Shown here: piece after piece, positions 35,855 to 46,592 of the stretch
How the letters are laid out: each line of letters begins with the position of its first letter
How positions within the stretch are numbered: the stretch's first letter is position 1
Assembly: GCA_019359695.1 (NCBI GenBank)
Contig: JAHHGV010000037.1
Span: 1-64,000 of the forward strand
Length of the DNA: 64,000 nt
DNA from: Brasilonema angustatum HA4187-MV1
GTDB lineage: Bacteria > Cyanobacteriota > Cyanobacteriia > Cyanobacteriales > Nostocaceae
Direction: 5' to 3'
Notes under the pieces: generated by a model
Databases searched by the model: none
What the model was told of the DNA's origin: nothing
Seen by the model: the letters and a program-made list of their open reading frames with translations, nothing else
Made by a program: the position numbers and the translations under genes

Positions 35855-36991
35855 TTAGTGACTGACACGGTTTTTGGATCGATAAAACGGACGTTTTACC
35901 ACAACCGCTGGGTAAGCTTTGCCACGAATTTCCACTTCTAGCTGCTGATTCACAGTCGCTAGTTCAGTTGGAACATAGGCTAAAGCTATGGGATAACCAA
36001 GTGTAGGTGATAGTGTACCACTAGTTACTTCTCCAACGATGACACCAGTTGATAGCACTTGATAGCCATGACGGGCGATGTTGCGCCCTTGCATTTGCAA
36101 ACCTACCAGTCGGCGTTGAACTCCAACAGCTTTTTGCTGTTCTAAAACTGAGCGACCGATAAAGTCTCCTTTGGTATCAAGATGAACTAGCCAGCCTAAA
36201 CCGGCTTCCAAAGGTGTAGTCGTGTCGTCAATATCCTGCCCGTAAAGTGCCATTGCTGCTTCTAGCCTGAGGGTGTCTCTCGCACCTAGTCCGCAGGGAA
36301 TGACACCAGCATTGAGTAGACTTCTCCATAATTCTACCCCCACATCTAAATCTAACATCACCTCAAAGCCATCTTCCCCGGTGTAACCTGTGCGGGCAAG
36401 AAATGCTGGTTTACCTAGTACTGTTCCCTGCAAGTGCCCAAATGCTTTAATAGATGTTAAATCTTCTTGCACCAAGGTCTGAAGAATGGTTACGGCTTTT
36501 GGTCCTTGCACGGCAATTAAGACTTTTTCTCGTGAAAGATCTTGGAATTTCACCTCATTTTGGTCAAGATGTTGCAAGAGCCATGCTTTATCCTTGTCAG
36601 AAGTAGCCGCATTGACAATTATGACTCCTCGTTGTTCACCAGTGGCGTCTTCGCCTTGGTAGTAAAAAATGATGTCGTCAATGATACCAGCTTGAGGATT
36701 TAATAAGACGGTGTATTGAGCTTGACCGGCTTGCAAGCGGTTTAAGTCTGAAGGAACTAAAAACTGGAGTTGAGAAATCAGGTTTTTGCCTTGTAGAGTA
36801 AATTTACCCATGTGGGAAATATCGAACATCCCTGCTGCATTTCTCACAGCCTCGTGTTCTTTGGTTATGCCAACAAATTGTACGGGCATTTCCCAACCAC
36901 CAAAACTGGTGAGTCGTGCTTTGAGTTCTTGTGCAAGTTGAAATAAAGGCGATCGCGCTAAGGATAGGATAATTTCTTCTTGATTAGCCAC
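35855..36991 (-). CDS. gcvT: Glycine cleavage system T protein (aminomethyltransferase)
   Basis: A 378-residue enzyme that releases ammonia from the aminomethyl-lipoyl arm and makes methylene-tetrahydrofolate. The conserved features are [11 protein letters not shown] near residue 55, [10 protein letters not shown] (about residue 190), and [15 protein letters not shown], a folate-site region. It is the first gene of the gcvT-gcvH-gcvP series. Confidence 0.98.
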   Translation of the reverse strand: MANQEEIILSLARSPLFQLAQELKARLTSFGGWEMPVQFVGITKEHEAVRNAAGMFDISHMGKFTLQGKNLISQLQFLVPSDLNRLQAGQAQYTVLLNPQAGIIDDIIFYYQGEDATGEQRGVIIVNAATSDKDKAWLLQHLDQNEVKFQDLSREKVLIAVQGPKAVTILQTLVQEDLTSIKAFGHLQGTVLGKPAFLARTGYTGEDGFEVMLDLDVGVELWRSLLNAGVIPCGLGARDTLRLEAAMALYGQDIDDTTTPLEAGLGWLVHLDTKGDFIGRSVLEQQKAVGVQRRLVGLQMQGRNIARHGYQVLSTGVIVGEVTSGTLSPTLGYPIALAYVPTELATVNQQLEVEIRGKAYPAVVVKRPFYRSKNRVSH

Positions 36992-37180
36992 AGGTCTATT
37001 TGTTTAGATACGTTTGTCTGTAGTATTTCACTTCTAGTATCTACAGTGTACTTAAACCTGATTCGATTTATCTTGCAACCAAGTCGTTAAATCTGCTTTT
37101 TCTGCTGCAATTCCTTGTTTTCAGTTACCTTGCATGATTGAATAATGTACTGCTATGCAGTATCTTAAAAAAGGTAGCAT

Positions 37181-37465
37181 ATGGAATTTGAGTGGGACTC
37201 AATCAAGGCTGAAACTAATTTACATAAGCATGGCATCAGCTTTCAGGACGCAATAAAGGTCTTTTTGGATGAGTGTCGGCTTGAAGAAGATTCCACCCGT
37301 CCAGAGCACGGTGAGAAACGACTGAAAGTGATAGGAATGATTGATGAGGCTTTGATTGTAGCGGTTGTTTACACACAAAGGAATGGGAGAACCCACATCA
37401 TATCAGCACCCAGAGCGAGAAAAGATGAGCCAGAAAGATATAGTCAGAGCCAAACTACTTCCTGA
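37181..37465 (+). CDS. brnT: BrnT-family toxin
   Basis: A 94-residue type II toxin, an RelE-fold ribonuclease. It starts MEFEWDSIKAETNLHKHGIS, the signature of BrnT (FEWD.K...N..KHGI.F). The KRLKVIGM and VVYTQRNGRTHIISAPRARK parts complete the fold and carry the Arg residues of the active site. It overlaps the next gene by 41 bp in another frame, a tight toxin-antitoxin layout. A GGTAGC stretch lies a few bases upstream of ATG 37181. Confidence 0.9.
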   Translation: MEFEWDSIKAETNLHKHGISFQDAIKVFLDECRLEEDSTRPEHGEKRLKVIGMIDEALIVAVVYTQRNGRTHIISAPRARKDEPERYSQSQTTS

Positions 37466-37823
37466 TGGTACGGTTGTTCAAATTTTTCCAGATCACTCAA
37501 CGCAGCCTTTGCAGGGACAGACTCATTGGGAACGTATCAAGACGATGACGGAGGAAGAAATAGAATCTGCCGCCCTGTCCGATTCTGATAATCCCCCCTT
37601 GAGCAAAGAAGAGCTAGAGCGGTTCAAGCCCGTACCGAATCTCAAACAGATTCGTCAGCAGCTGCATATGACTCAAGCAGAGTTTGCCGAGAGCTTTTCC
37701 TTACCTCTAGGAACAATTAGGGATTGGGAACAAGGAGCGAAGCAGCCTGATAGCGCTGCGAAGGTTTTGTTACGGGTAATTGCTAAAAACCCCCAGGCTG
37801 TGTTACAAGCGTTACGAGGGTAG
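37425..37823 (+). CDS. Antitoxin-like helix-turn-helix protein paired with BrnT
   Basis: A 132-residue protein; the ATG at 37425 (MSQKDIVRAKLLPDGTVVQ) lies inside brnT. The N-terminal half has a short beta strand pair followed by WERIKTMTEEEIESAALSDSDNP, which resembles the BrnA linker that binds BrnT. The C-terminal half is an XRE-type helix-turn-helix (IRQQLHMTQAEFAESFSLPL, then GTIRDWEQGAKQPDSAA). Typical BrnA ends in a ribbon-helix-helix; here an XRE domain replaces it. It should neutralise BrnT and repress the operon. Confidence 0.85.
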   Translation: MSQKDIVRAKLLPDGTVVQIFPDHSTQPLQGQTHWERIKTMTEEEIESAALSDSDNPPLSKEELERFKPVPNLKQIRQQLHMTQAEFAESFSLPLGTIRDWEQGAKQPDSAAKVLLRVIAKNPQAVLQALRG

Positions 37824-38004
37824 GCTCTCCTCTAGACTTTTCATATAAAACCTGCTTAAGGATGGATTTTTAATGAGAAAGGCGAGGTGCTTCTGGTAGA
37901 CTATAATCCTACCAAAACTGGTATACAACGCTCCCAGCCAAAGTTTCCTACTCGCCCAGCTTTTTGAATCCGTGAGCAATTATCTGAAATCTTGATAACT
38001 TTTT

Positions 38005-38032
38005 ACTGTTCACTGTTCACTGTTCACTGTTT
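38005..38032. repeat. Heptamer repeat ACTGTTC x4
   Basis: Four head-to-tail heptamers (three ACTGTTC, one ACTGTTT) lie about 40 bp upstream of the pentapeptide-repeat gene. The same heptamer family occurs at 14730-14750. Confidence 0.85.
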
Positions 38033-38073
38033 TAATAAATTGTGGCAGTGTTGAGATTTATTAAGTTGGCATT

Positions 38074-38568
38074 ATGAAGTATCAGCAAGTAGTCGTTGGT
38101 TTGGTTCTAGCTATAGCTCTTTTCTTGTTTCCCTTGTCAGCAGAGGGAGTCGGTTCTTCGAGTATCAGGCGTTCCACGGACGACGCATTCAACGGTAAGG
38201 ATTTTTCTGGTCAAAGCTTGATTGGATCTGAATATATTAATGTCAAGCTTAAGAACGTTAATTTTAGCAATGCTGATTTGCGCGGTGGCGTTTTCAATAG
38301 TTCGATGTTAGAGGGAGTCAATCTGCATGGTGTAGATTTTACTGAAGGTATAGCCTATTTGGCAGCTTTTCAGGGCAGTGATTTGAGCGATGCGATCTTT
38401 ACAAACGCAATGATGCTGCGTTCTACTTTTGATGATGTAGACATTACTGGTGCTGATTTCACCGATGCAGTTCTAGATCGTCTGGAAGTGAAAAAACTTT
38501 GTGGTAAAGCAAGTGGGGTGAATTCTAAAACTGGTGTTTCTACGCGTGAGTCTTTGGAATGTCCGTAA
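38074..38568 (+). CDS. Pentapeptide-repeat protein, probably lumenal or periplasmic
   Basis: A 164-residue protein with a signal peptide (first 24 residues, VVGLVLAIALFLFPLSAEG). Residues of about 45-145 form pentapeptide repeats (FSNADLRGGVFNSSMLEG, VNLHGVDFTE, SDLSDAIFTNAMM and ITGADFTDAVL), which fold as a right-handed beta helix. The C-terminus has a Cys pair (KLCGKAS and LECP). It resembles small thylakoid-lumen pentapeptide proteins of cyanobacteria and plants. The function of these is not established. Confidence 0.88.
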   Translation: MKYQQVVVGLVLAIALFLFPLSAEGVGSSSIRRSTDDAFNGKDFSGQSLIGSEYINVKLKNVNFSNADLRGGVFNSSMLEGVNLHGVDFTEGIAYLAAFQGSDLSDAIFTNAMMLRSTFDDVDITGADFTDAVLDRLEVKKLCGKASGVNSKTGVSTRESLECP

Positions 38569-38892
38569 AGATACTGGATATTAGCTTAGCCGTCACGATG
38601 TTTTTGTAAGTAGAAGTTTTTGGCGATCGCTTCCGAGTGAGCGATCGCTTTGTTTATAGTGCAATGCCGTTCAGTTAAGGATTGTTTTTAGAAATTGCAC
38701 ACGCGTAGAGATGTTGCATGTGAGTCCAGCGCTGCGGGAGGGTTTCCCGACAGCCAGGCGACTGGCGGAGCGCGTTTGCGCTGCACCCCCTTAGGGGCTA
38801 GCGGAACCGAAGGTTCTCCCCGGAGGGCAACGTCTCTACAAACTCTATTCTTTTTAACCTAACTTACAATTCTAATGGCTAATGACTATTCT
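38569..38892. other. Intergenic region with dispersed GC-rich repeat
   Basis: This 324-bp gap lies between the pentapeptide gene and devC. Two HIP1-type sites occur around 38625-38650. A GC-rich, palindrome-rich unit at about 38725-38830 holds CCCCTTAGGGGCTAGCGG and the AGGTTCTCCCCGGAGGG segment; it is related to the repeats at 24911 and 35332 and to the one at 49650-49885. No gene is visible. Confidence 0.55.
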
Positions 38893-40068
38893 TTAAAACA
38901 TATCCGCAGGATCAGCAGCTTGGAGTTTGCGGGTGGCGATCGCTCCAGAAATCACACACATAATGATTGTCAATATGAGCACCACCAAAGCTCGTGTTAA
39001 AGTCATGTATATGGGCAAATTTGTCGCCGTTCTTGTTAAATAATAAAGTGCCAAAGGAACTACTGTTCCTGGAATAAAACCGAGAAATGCGAGGATAAGA
39101 GCTTCTTCAAAAATAATTCCTAAAAAGTATAAATTATGATATCCCATTGCTTTTAAGGTTGCGTATTCCTTCAGGTGTGCATTAACATCAGTAGAAAGAA
39201 CTTGATAAACAATAATGATGCCGACTATAAACCCCATTGATACACCGAGACCAAAGATAAAGCCAATAGGGCTTTCTGTCTGCCAGTAGTTTTCTTCAAA
39301 CTGGATAAATTCTTCATGAGTCAAAACTCTGACATCATTGGGTAAGTAAGCTCTTAATGCTGTTGCAACTTGCTGTGGATCGTAGCCCGGTTCAAGATAA
39401 ACTAAACCCAGATTAATACTAGCTGCTTGTCGTCCGGGAAACAGGCGTAGAAAATTCTGATCACTGGTAATCAGGTTACCCTCAGCCCCAAAGGAAGTCC
39501 CCAATTTGAATAAGCCATTAATAGTAATGGTATGATTTTCTGCTTCGGTAGTAACAGTTTTACCTTGTTCAATATCAGCAATTACTTGTTGATATTCCCC
39601 TCTAGAACCTTTGTCAAATAAGAAATTATCTGCTAACTTAATCTTATCCAACTGTTGGTTTATTTCTGGTAGCCCAAAAGCTGGTTGCTCAGGATTAACC
39701 CCTAGCAGTTGAATGGAAGCTTCACGACGGGTTTGGGGATTTTTCCAGGTGATGAAACTCACATACAATGCTTCTGCCGACTTTACTCCTGATATCGAGG
39801 AAGCTTGGTACAGTCGCCGCCGGGAAAATGTAGACAGATTTTGCATATTACGAGCTTTGGGACTGAGTAAAACAATGTCTGTTTGCAAAACTCGGTTGAG
39901 GCGAGTATTACTGTCATAAAGTGCAGTCTGAAAGCCAAGCTGCATGAACATGAGCACATCAGCAAAAGCAATACCTGATAATGCGACAAGCAGACGGCTT
40001 TTTTCATGACTCAGTTGCAACCATCCCAGAGGTATTCGCTGGTGTAACTGTTGTATGAATCCAATCAA
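38893..40068 (-). CDS. devC: DevC-like ABC exporter permease (first copy)
   Basis: A 391-residue FtsX/MacB-type permease with four membrane helices (about 27-47, 268-290, 320-340 and 358-378) and one large periplasmic domain. The cytoplasmic loop LKEYATLKAMGYHN is the coupling helix of this family. In Anabaena the DevBCA exporter sends glycolipids to the heterocyst envelope, and paralogues serve other envelope exports. The start overlaps the devB stop by 4 bp. No devA ATPase follows; the gap after it is repeat DNA. Confidence 0.92.
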   Translation of the reverse strand: MIGFIQQLHQRIPLGWLQLSHEKSRLLVALSGIAFADVLMFMQLGFQTALYDSNTRLNRVLQTDIVLLSPKARNMQNLSTFSRRRLYQASSISGVKSAEALYVSFITWKNPQTRREASIQLLGVNPEQPAFGLPEINQQLDKIKLADNFLFDKGSRGEYQQVIADIEQGKTVTTEAENHTITINGLFKLGTSFGAEGNLITSDQNFLRLFPGRQAASINLGLVYLEPGYDPQQVATALRAYLPNDVRVLTHEEFIQFEENYWQTESPIGFIFGLGVSMGFIVGIIIVYQVLSTDVNAHLKEYATLKAMGYHNLYFLGIIFEEALILAFLGFIPGTVVPLALYYLTRTATNLPIYMTLTRALVVLILTIIMCVISGAIATRKLQAADPADMF

Positions 40069-41372
40069 AGTGAAATCACCACCTTAACTTGTAAATTGGT
40101 AAACTGAGCAGCTTTCTGGCTTGATGTCTGATCGAGTCGGATATGCACTTCCACAATTCTGGAGTCAATATTGGTACTAGGATCGGTATTGACGACACTC
40201 TGCCGACGCACCTGTAAGCCTATCCGCTCGACTTTTCCTTGTAATTCACCAGGTAGAGAATCGCTGATGACCCGCACATCCTGCCCTATACGGATTTTGC
40301 TGATATCACTTTGATAAACTTCTGCAACAGCATACATTTGGCTGGTTTGTCCAATCTCAACAATACCATTACTCGACACCACTTCCCCTGCACGTGTGTG
40401 TATATCCAACACCTGACCATTTTGGGGTGTTCGCACGTAAGCCTGTTGCAAATCTTTCTGAGCTTGATTCACCTGTGCGATCGCATCATCAACTTCTGCT
40501 TTTGCAGCTTCCACATCTACTGGACGTACTTCAGCTATTTTCTGGAGTGTGGCTTGAGCTTCGCTGATTTGTTTACTAAGCGTTGTGTTAATGCGGGTGA
40601 GAACAACTTGAGCCTCGCTGATTTGGCTGCTACTCGTACCATCAATACGGGTGAGTATTGCTCTGGCTTCTTTGAGTTGCTGTGTTGCAGTGTCTACATT
40701 CAGGCGCTTACTATCAAATGAAGATTTAGAAATTGCACCATTCGAGTAGAGTTGCTGATTACGGCTATATTCGGCTTGAGCGTTGTTGAATTGGGCTTGC
40801 AATTTCTCAACAGTTGCTTGTTGCGCTATTTTATCGCCTTTGGACTGTGCTTTGAGTCGGGCGATCGCCTCCTGTTGTGCTGTCTTATCACCTTGCCACT
40901 GCGCCTTTAATTCGTCAACCCTAGCTCTTTGTGCTTCAATTTCACCGCGTTTTACACCTGCTTGCACCATAGCAAGGTTTGCCTGTTTCACTTTCACTTG
41001 TTGCTGTGCTTTGATAACAGCAGCTTGAAGACGATCTTTGCTGTCAAGAATAGCAATCACCTGACTTGCTTTAACTTCCTGCCCCTCTTTGACTAACAAT
41101 TGTCCAACTCGATTCTGTTGACTAGATGTTGGTGCAGAAACTTTAATCACCTCTCCCTGTGGTTCTAGCCTTCCTAAAGCAACGACTTTTATGATTTTAG
41201 GAATGCTGGGGCGAGACTTTTGGATCTCATTAGACTTGTGTGAGTGTAACTGCCAGAATCTGTATGTTGTCACCCCTGCAACAACAAATGTTATGACAAC
41301 TGCCAGTATTGTCAGTGGGCGACGGCTATGCTTAAAAAATGAGGAACCGCTAGCGGTTGCATCACGCAGCAT
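40065..41372 (-). CDS. devB: DevB-like membrane fusion protein
   Basis: A 435-residue HlyD-type periplasmic adaptor. One N-terminal membrane helix (LTILAVVITFVVAGVTTYRF) is followed by the biotinyl-like hairpin (VGQLLVKEGQEVKASQVIAI), long coiled-coil helices (about 120-290), and beta-barrel regions (YVRTPQNGQVLDIHTRAGE). I chose the ATG at 41370-41372 (MLRDATASGS), preceded by AGGAAG. The upstream TTG would include that site. The adaptor links the permease to TolC. It is divergent from a tetR gene with a palindrome between them. Confidence 0.93.
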   Translation of the reverse strand: MLRDATASGSSFFKHSRRPLTILAVVITFVVAGVTTYRFWQLHSHKSNEIQKSRPSIPKIIKVVALGRLEPQGEVIKVSAPTSSQQNRVGQLLVKEGQEVKASQVIAILDSKDRLQAAVIKAQQQVKVKQANLAMVQAGVKRGEIEAQRARVDELKAQWQGDKTAQQEAIARLKAQSKGDKIAQQATVEKLQAQFNNAQAEYSRNQQLYSNGAISKSSFDSKRLNVDTATQQLKEARAILTRIDGTSSSQISEAQVVLTRINTTLSKQISEAQATLQKIAEVRPVDVEAAKAEVDDAIAQVNQAQKDLQQAYVRTPQNGQVLDIHTRAGEVVSSNGIVEIGQTSQMYAVAEVYQSDISKIRIGQDVRVISDSLPGELQGKVERIGLQVRRQSVVNTDPSTNIDSRIVEVHIRLDQTSSQKAAQFTNLQVKVVISL

Positions 41373-41404
41373 AAGGTACTTCCTGTGGGACAAAATAAAC
41401 TAAA

Positions 41405-41429
41405 TAGTTTAATTTCTTTTTTTAAACTA
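41405..41429. promoter_or_regulatory. Candidate TetR operator between devB and tetR
   Basis: TAGTTTAA (41405-41412) and TTAAACTA (41422-41429) are exact inverse complements around 9 nt. The site is 33 bp upstream of the devB start and within the divergent region of the tetR gene. The position and dyad symmetry fit an operator for the adjacent regulator; binding is not shown. Confidence 0.5.
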
Positions 41430-41573
41430 AACTGTATAGTACAAACTTTCAATAAAATTTTCGCCCCTCAGCTGCATACATTCCGCATAAGGGAGGATTG
41501 TTATATTCCCACAGGAAACCTTGATTGCAGGGTTGCAAACACCTATAACCCGCTAAAAGCAAGAGATGAAAAA

Positions 41574-42419
41574 ATGAGAAAGACAGAAGCTAATAATTTG
41601 GATCGTAAGCTGTCAGACGAAAAAGTGGATGCTATTCTGGCAGGTGCAATGCAAGAGTTTTTGGCACATGGCTATGCTGCGACAACAATGGATCGAGTGA
41701 CAGCAGCAGCAGGTGTATCTAAAACAACTATCTACAGCCACTTTCAAGACAAGGAAAGACTGTTTACTGCTCTTATACAGCAACTGATACTGGAAAAATA
41801 TTATGCATCATTTAACCCGCAAAAAGCTCAATTGATGGAAGGTGAGGCATCTGTTATCCTGCGTCACTTGGCATTGAGTATGCTAAACAACATTATGGGT
41901 GACCAACAGGTGTTAGGATTAATCCGCTTAGTAATTGGTGAGTCTGGACGCTTTCCAGAGTTAGCGCGTGCCTTTGTTCTTAACCTTGAAAAACCATTCT
42001 TAGAGGATTTGTCTCAATTCCTCAGATCTCGTACTGAACTCAATTTACCTGATCCAGAAGTTGCTGCGCGAGTCTTTGTCGGGGCGTTAGTACATTTTAT
42101 CTTGATTGAGGAAATACTTCATGCCAATGATATTTTACCAATGGAGTGGGAGCGCCTGATTAACAACCTGATTAATTTATTGACTGCAAATCAGACTCAG
42201 AAGTATTTAAGCGCAGATCAATATTCAGGTACAAGGCAGAAATCTTCTAGACGTAACCGTAAGAATTCCGGTAAGTTTGAGCGAGATTATGATTCTGAGC
42301 CGAAACGTTTAAGATCTATCAGACTCACAGATACAGCTTGGGAAAAACTGGCTCAAGTCGCTGGGAAACATGAATTGACTCGCAGTGAGATGATTGAAAT
42401 CATTGCTCGTAATGGTTAA
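41574..42419 (+). CDS. TetR-family regulator with a C-terminal ribbon-helix-helix-like tail
   Basis: A 281-residue regulator; ATG at 41574 (MRKTEANNLDRKLSDEKVDA) is chosen as the upstream frame has no homology. The DNA-binding domain (residues 20-65) is AILAGAMQEFLAHGYAATTM, then DRVTAAAGVSKTTIYSHFQD. The ligand-binding domain runs to about 205 (VFVGALVHFILIEEILH). After a basic linker (about 215-245) comes LRSIRLTDTAWEKLAQVAGK, then HELTRSEMIEIIARNG, a strand-helix-helix pattern like CopG/Arc proteins. Such tails are unusual in TetR proteins. It probably controls the divergent devBC genes. Confidence 0.88.
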   Translation: MRKTEANNLDRKLSDEKVDAILAGAMQEFLAHGYAATTMDRVTAAAGVSKTTIYSHFQDKERLFTALIQQLILEKYYASFNPQKAQLMEGEASVILRHLALSMLNNIMGDQQVLGLIRLVIGESGRFPELARAFVLNLEKPFLEDLSQFLRSRTELNLPDPEVAARVFVGALVHFILIEEILHANDILPMEWERLINNLINLLTANQTQKYLSADQYSGTRQKSSRRNRKNSGKFERDYDSEPKRLRSIRLTDTAWEKLAQVAGKHELTRSEMIEIIARNG

Positions 42420-42865
42420 CTCACGCTTAGGATTCATAACGAGTTCTCAAATTTAGCATGACTTGCAGAATTGTGTATATACATGGAAAAATCATCAGTA
42501 ATACTAAGTTGCGTTCTAACCGAGTACTGAATGTGGTTGAGATTCCTAAGTCCTTCCCTTGTCCGCTACTTTGTATACCTGCGACACGCTTGCTTACACA
42601 ATTGACTTATGGTGCCTGAAAATTGCAACTTATTAATGTTAAGTGTTCACTGTCAGAACGTTCATCAGTATATCTAAAATATCGTAAGCGAAATTATTAC
42701 GTAGTTATACCACTCCTAAGAAGAGGGCTATAGCACTCCTAAATCATTTGTGAACAAGAAGATTCCCGACTTCTTTTAGAAGTCGGGAATTTGAGCAAGC
42801 GCGACTTATGCACAAAGCGCAAGCACTTTTTCACGCACATCAAATAGAATTGCTATAATTGCCCT
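42420..42865. other. Intergenic region between convergent tetR and pyrG
   Basis: A 446-bp AT-rich stretch. The clear element is the hairpin at 42762-42790. Nothing codes convincingly on either strand. Confidence 0.5.
42762..42790. terminator. Perfect 13-bp hairpin, likely bidirectional terminator
   Basis: ATTCCCGACTTCT (42762-42774) and AGAAGTCGGGAAT (42778-42790) pair perfectly with a TTT loop. It is located between converging genes and is a common hairpin type in filamentous cyanobacteria. There is no long T-run after it, so termination efficiency is uncertain. Confidence 0.6.
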
Positions 42866-44527
<1,662 letters not shown>

Positions 44528-44690
44528 CTAGAAATACACCCCGCCATTGTGCCACAGTCACCCCGTTCGGGAATTCAAAATTCAAAATTATAAATTTAAA
44601 ATTATAAATTTATTTTTGAATTCAACCCCCATACATTTAGGGGAAGGTGCTTAACTCCGCTCTTGTTATCAATTATTCTTTTATTTTGAC

Positions 44691-46592
44691 GTGAGATCAC
44701 TTTTAGGATTAATCTTATTAAGTTCTATAGTCACCCCCTCTATCGCTTTGGCTCAAGAACAATCACTGAAGGTTGTTTTTCCAAAAACAAACTACCAGAC
44801 TTCTGCACAGAAAATTTTCTTTCTTGGGACAGCACCATCAAGTGGAGAGGTTCTGATCAATGATCAGCCAGTAACTCGTAGTAAGTCTGGTAATTTTGCC
44901 CCAAGTTTCCCCTTACAGTTGGGAGAAAATCTTTTTACTGTCCGCTATCAAAATCAACAAATCCAGATTCGGGTGACAAGAGTTTCCACTCAACCGGAAG
45001 TCCCACAGGGATTAGCCTTTGCAAAAGATTCTCTCACACCAGCTGTGGATATTGCCAAACTACCAGGAGAACAAATCTGTTTTAGTGCGATCGCCCCTTG
45101 GGCGACTCCCTCTGGGAGTCTCGCCGCACCGAATGCGACGACTGTTTCTGTAAAATTGGCAAATCAAACTATTTCCCTTTTACCGCAACCTCAACAAGCA
45201 CAACTACCAGCAAATTCTGCCGCCTTAACAGGGCAAAATCAACCCTCAACCCAGTCTAACGCGGGCAAGTATCAGGGTTGTACGACAGTTCCTCAGTTTA
45301 ATCCTCAACTGTATACCAACAACACTGTCTCTGCTGCTATTGGCGAGAACCAGACCAAAAATATAGATTTGGGTAAACCAGAATTCCAACTCACCCTGAA
45401 TGGTAAAACAATAACTCAACAAGGAACTGGAAAAATCAGCATCCTCTCACCTGCACAGTTGGAAGTCGTGGAAATTATAGCAGACTCTGGAGTTGCGCGC
45501 ACTGGTCCGAGTACAGATTATTCTAGACTAACACCTCTACCCAAAGGCACACGAGCAGCAGTTACAGGACACGAAGGTGAGTGGTTGCGTTTGGACTATG
45601 GTGCTTGGATCAATAGTAAGGAAACTCGTCTTTTACAAGGAGCAATTCCTCCACACAGTATCATCCGCAGTGTTGGCTATCGTAGACTTCCTAGTGTGAC
45701 AGAAATGGTTTTCCCACTGCAAGTTCCTGTCCCTGTGAGTGTGCAGCAAGATGACCAGACTTTTACTCTCACTCTTCATAACACCACTGCTCAGACAGAT
45801 ATAATCCGCCTAGATGATGATCCTCTGATCTCTCGCTTAGATTGGCAACAATTACCACCCACTGTCCCAGGGGGACAGCCAGGAGTACAGTACATATTTA
45901 ACCTCAAAAAAGCTCAACAGTGGGGGTATAAGCTGAGATACGACAACACAAGTCTGGTGCTATCTTTACGTCACTCTCCTTTCATCTCCTCTGCTAATAC
46001 TAGGGAAAGAAGGGGGATGTTCGCCATACAAAAGCCGTTATCTGGAATCAAGATTTTACTCGACCCAGGACATGGAGGTAAAGAATCTGGTGCATCGGGA
46101 CCAACAGGTTATTTGGAAAAAGATGTCAATCTGGTGGTATCCAAGTTGGTGCGCGATGAGTTGGTGAAGCAAGGGGCGAAAGTGGTGATGACACGGCAAG
46201 ATGATAAGGAAGTGTCGCTACCTGATCGTGTGGCAATTATTGATAAAGAAGAACCAGCGATCGCCATTTCCATACATTACAACTCCCTACCCGATGAAGG
46301 TGATGCTGAAAAAATCAAGGGAATGGCAGCCTTTTGGTATCATCCCCAAGCTCACAGCTTTGCAGTCTTTATGCAAAAGTATGTTGTTAGCAAGTTAGGA
46401 CGACCATCCTATGGGGTCTTTTGGGATAATTTAGCACTGACACGTCCAGCAAGTGCACCTTCAGTTTTGCTGGAATTAGGTTTTATGAGCAACCCTAATG
46501 AATTTGAGTGGGTGACGAATGCTCAGGAACAAAAGAAGTTGGCAAAAGTCATAAGTGATGGAATTACTGAGTGGTTCCGTAGTGTCCGCTGA
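44691..46592 (+). CDS. amiC: N-acetylmuramoyl-L-alanine amidase (AmiC-type)
   Basis: A 633-residue periplasmic murein hydrolase. The start is GTG, followed by a signal peptide (LLGLILLSSIVTPSIALAQE). The middle carries an SH3-like segment (VEIIADSGVARTGPSTDYSR, about 255-310) and beta-rich AMIN-like regions. The C-terminal amidase_3 domain starts near 450: KILLDPGHGGKESG holds the zinc His, YLEKDVNLVVSK the zinc Glu, and AISIHYNSLP the third zinc ligand; LLELGFMSN holds the catalytic Glu. In filamentous cyanobacteria, AmiC proteins drill septal nanopores for cell-cell communication. Whether this one does is an inference. Confidence 0.93.
   Translation: MRSLLGLILLSSIVTPSIALAQEQSLKVVFPKTNYQTSAQKIFFLGTAPSSGEVLINDQPVTRSKSGNFAPSFPLQLGENLFTVRYQNQQIQIRVTRVSTQPEVPQGLAFAKDSLTPAVDIAKLPGEQICFSAIAPWATPSGSLAAPNATTVSVKLANQTISLLPQPQQAQLPANSAALTGQNQPSTQSNAGKYQGCTTVPQFNPQLYTNNTVSAAIGENQTKNIDLGKPEFQLTLNGKTITQQGTGKISILSPAQLEVVEIIADSGVARTGPSTDYSRLTPLPKGTRAAVTGHEGEWLRLDYGAWINSKETRLLQGAIPPHSIIRSVGYRRLPSVTEMVFPLQVPVPVSVQQDDQTFTLTLHNTTAQTDIIRLDDDPLISRLDWQQLPPTVPGGQPGVQYIFNLKKAQQWGYKLRYDNTSLVLSLRHSPFISSANTRERRGMFAIQKPLSGIKILLDPGHGGKESGASGPTGYLEKDVNLVVSKLVRDELVKQGAKVVMTRQDDKEVSLPDRVAIIDKEEPAIAISIHYNSLPDEGDAEKIKGMAAFWYHPQAHSFAVFMQKYVVSKLGRPSYGVFWDNLALTRPASAPSVLLELGFMSNPNEFEWVTNAQEQKKLAKVISDGITEWFRSVR

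Noticed and set aside
35074-37100. Possible glycine riboswitch near the gcv genes
   Set aside because: I looked for the conserved glycine aptamer core upstream of gcvT and gcvP and did not see it.
37855-37970. Short frame reading FNEKGEVLLVDYNPTKTG and ending at PTRPAF
   Set aside because: Looks protein-like but is preceded at once by a stop, has no start codon and no family I can name; at most a gene remnant.
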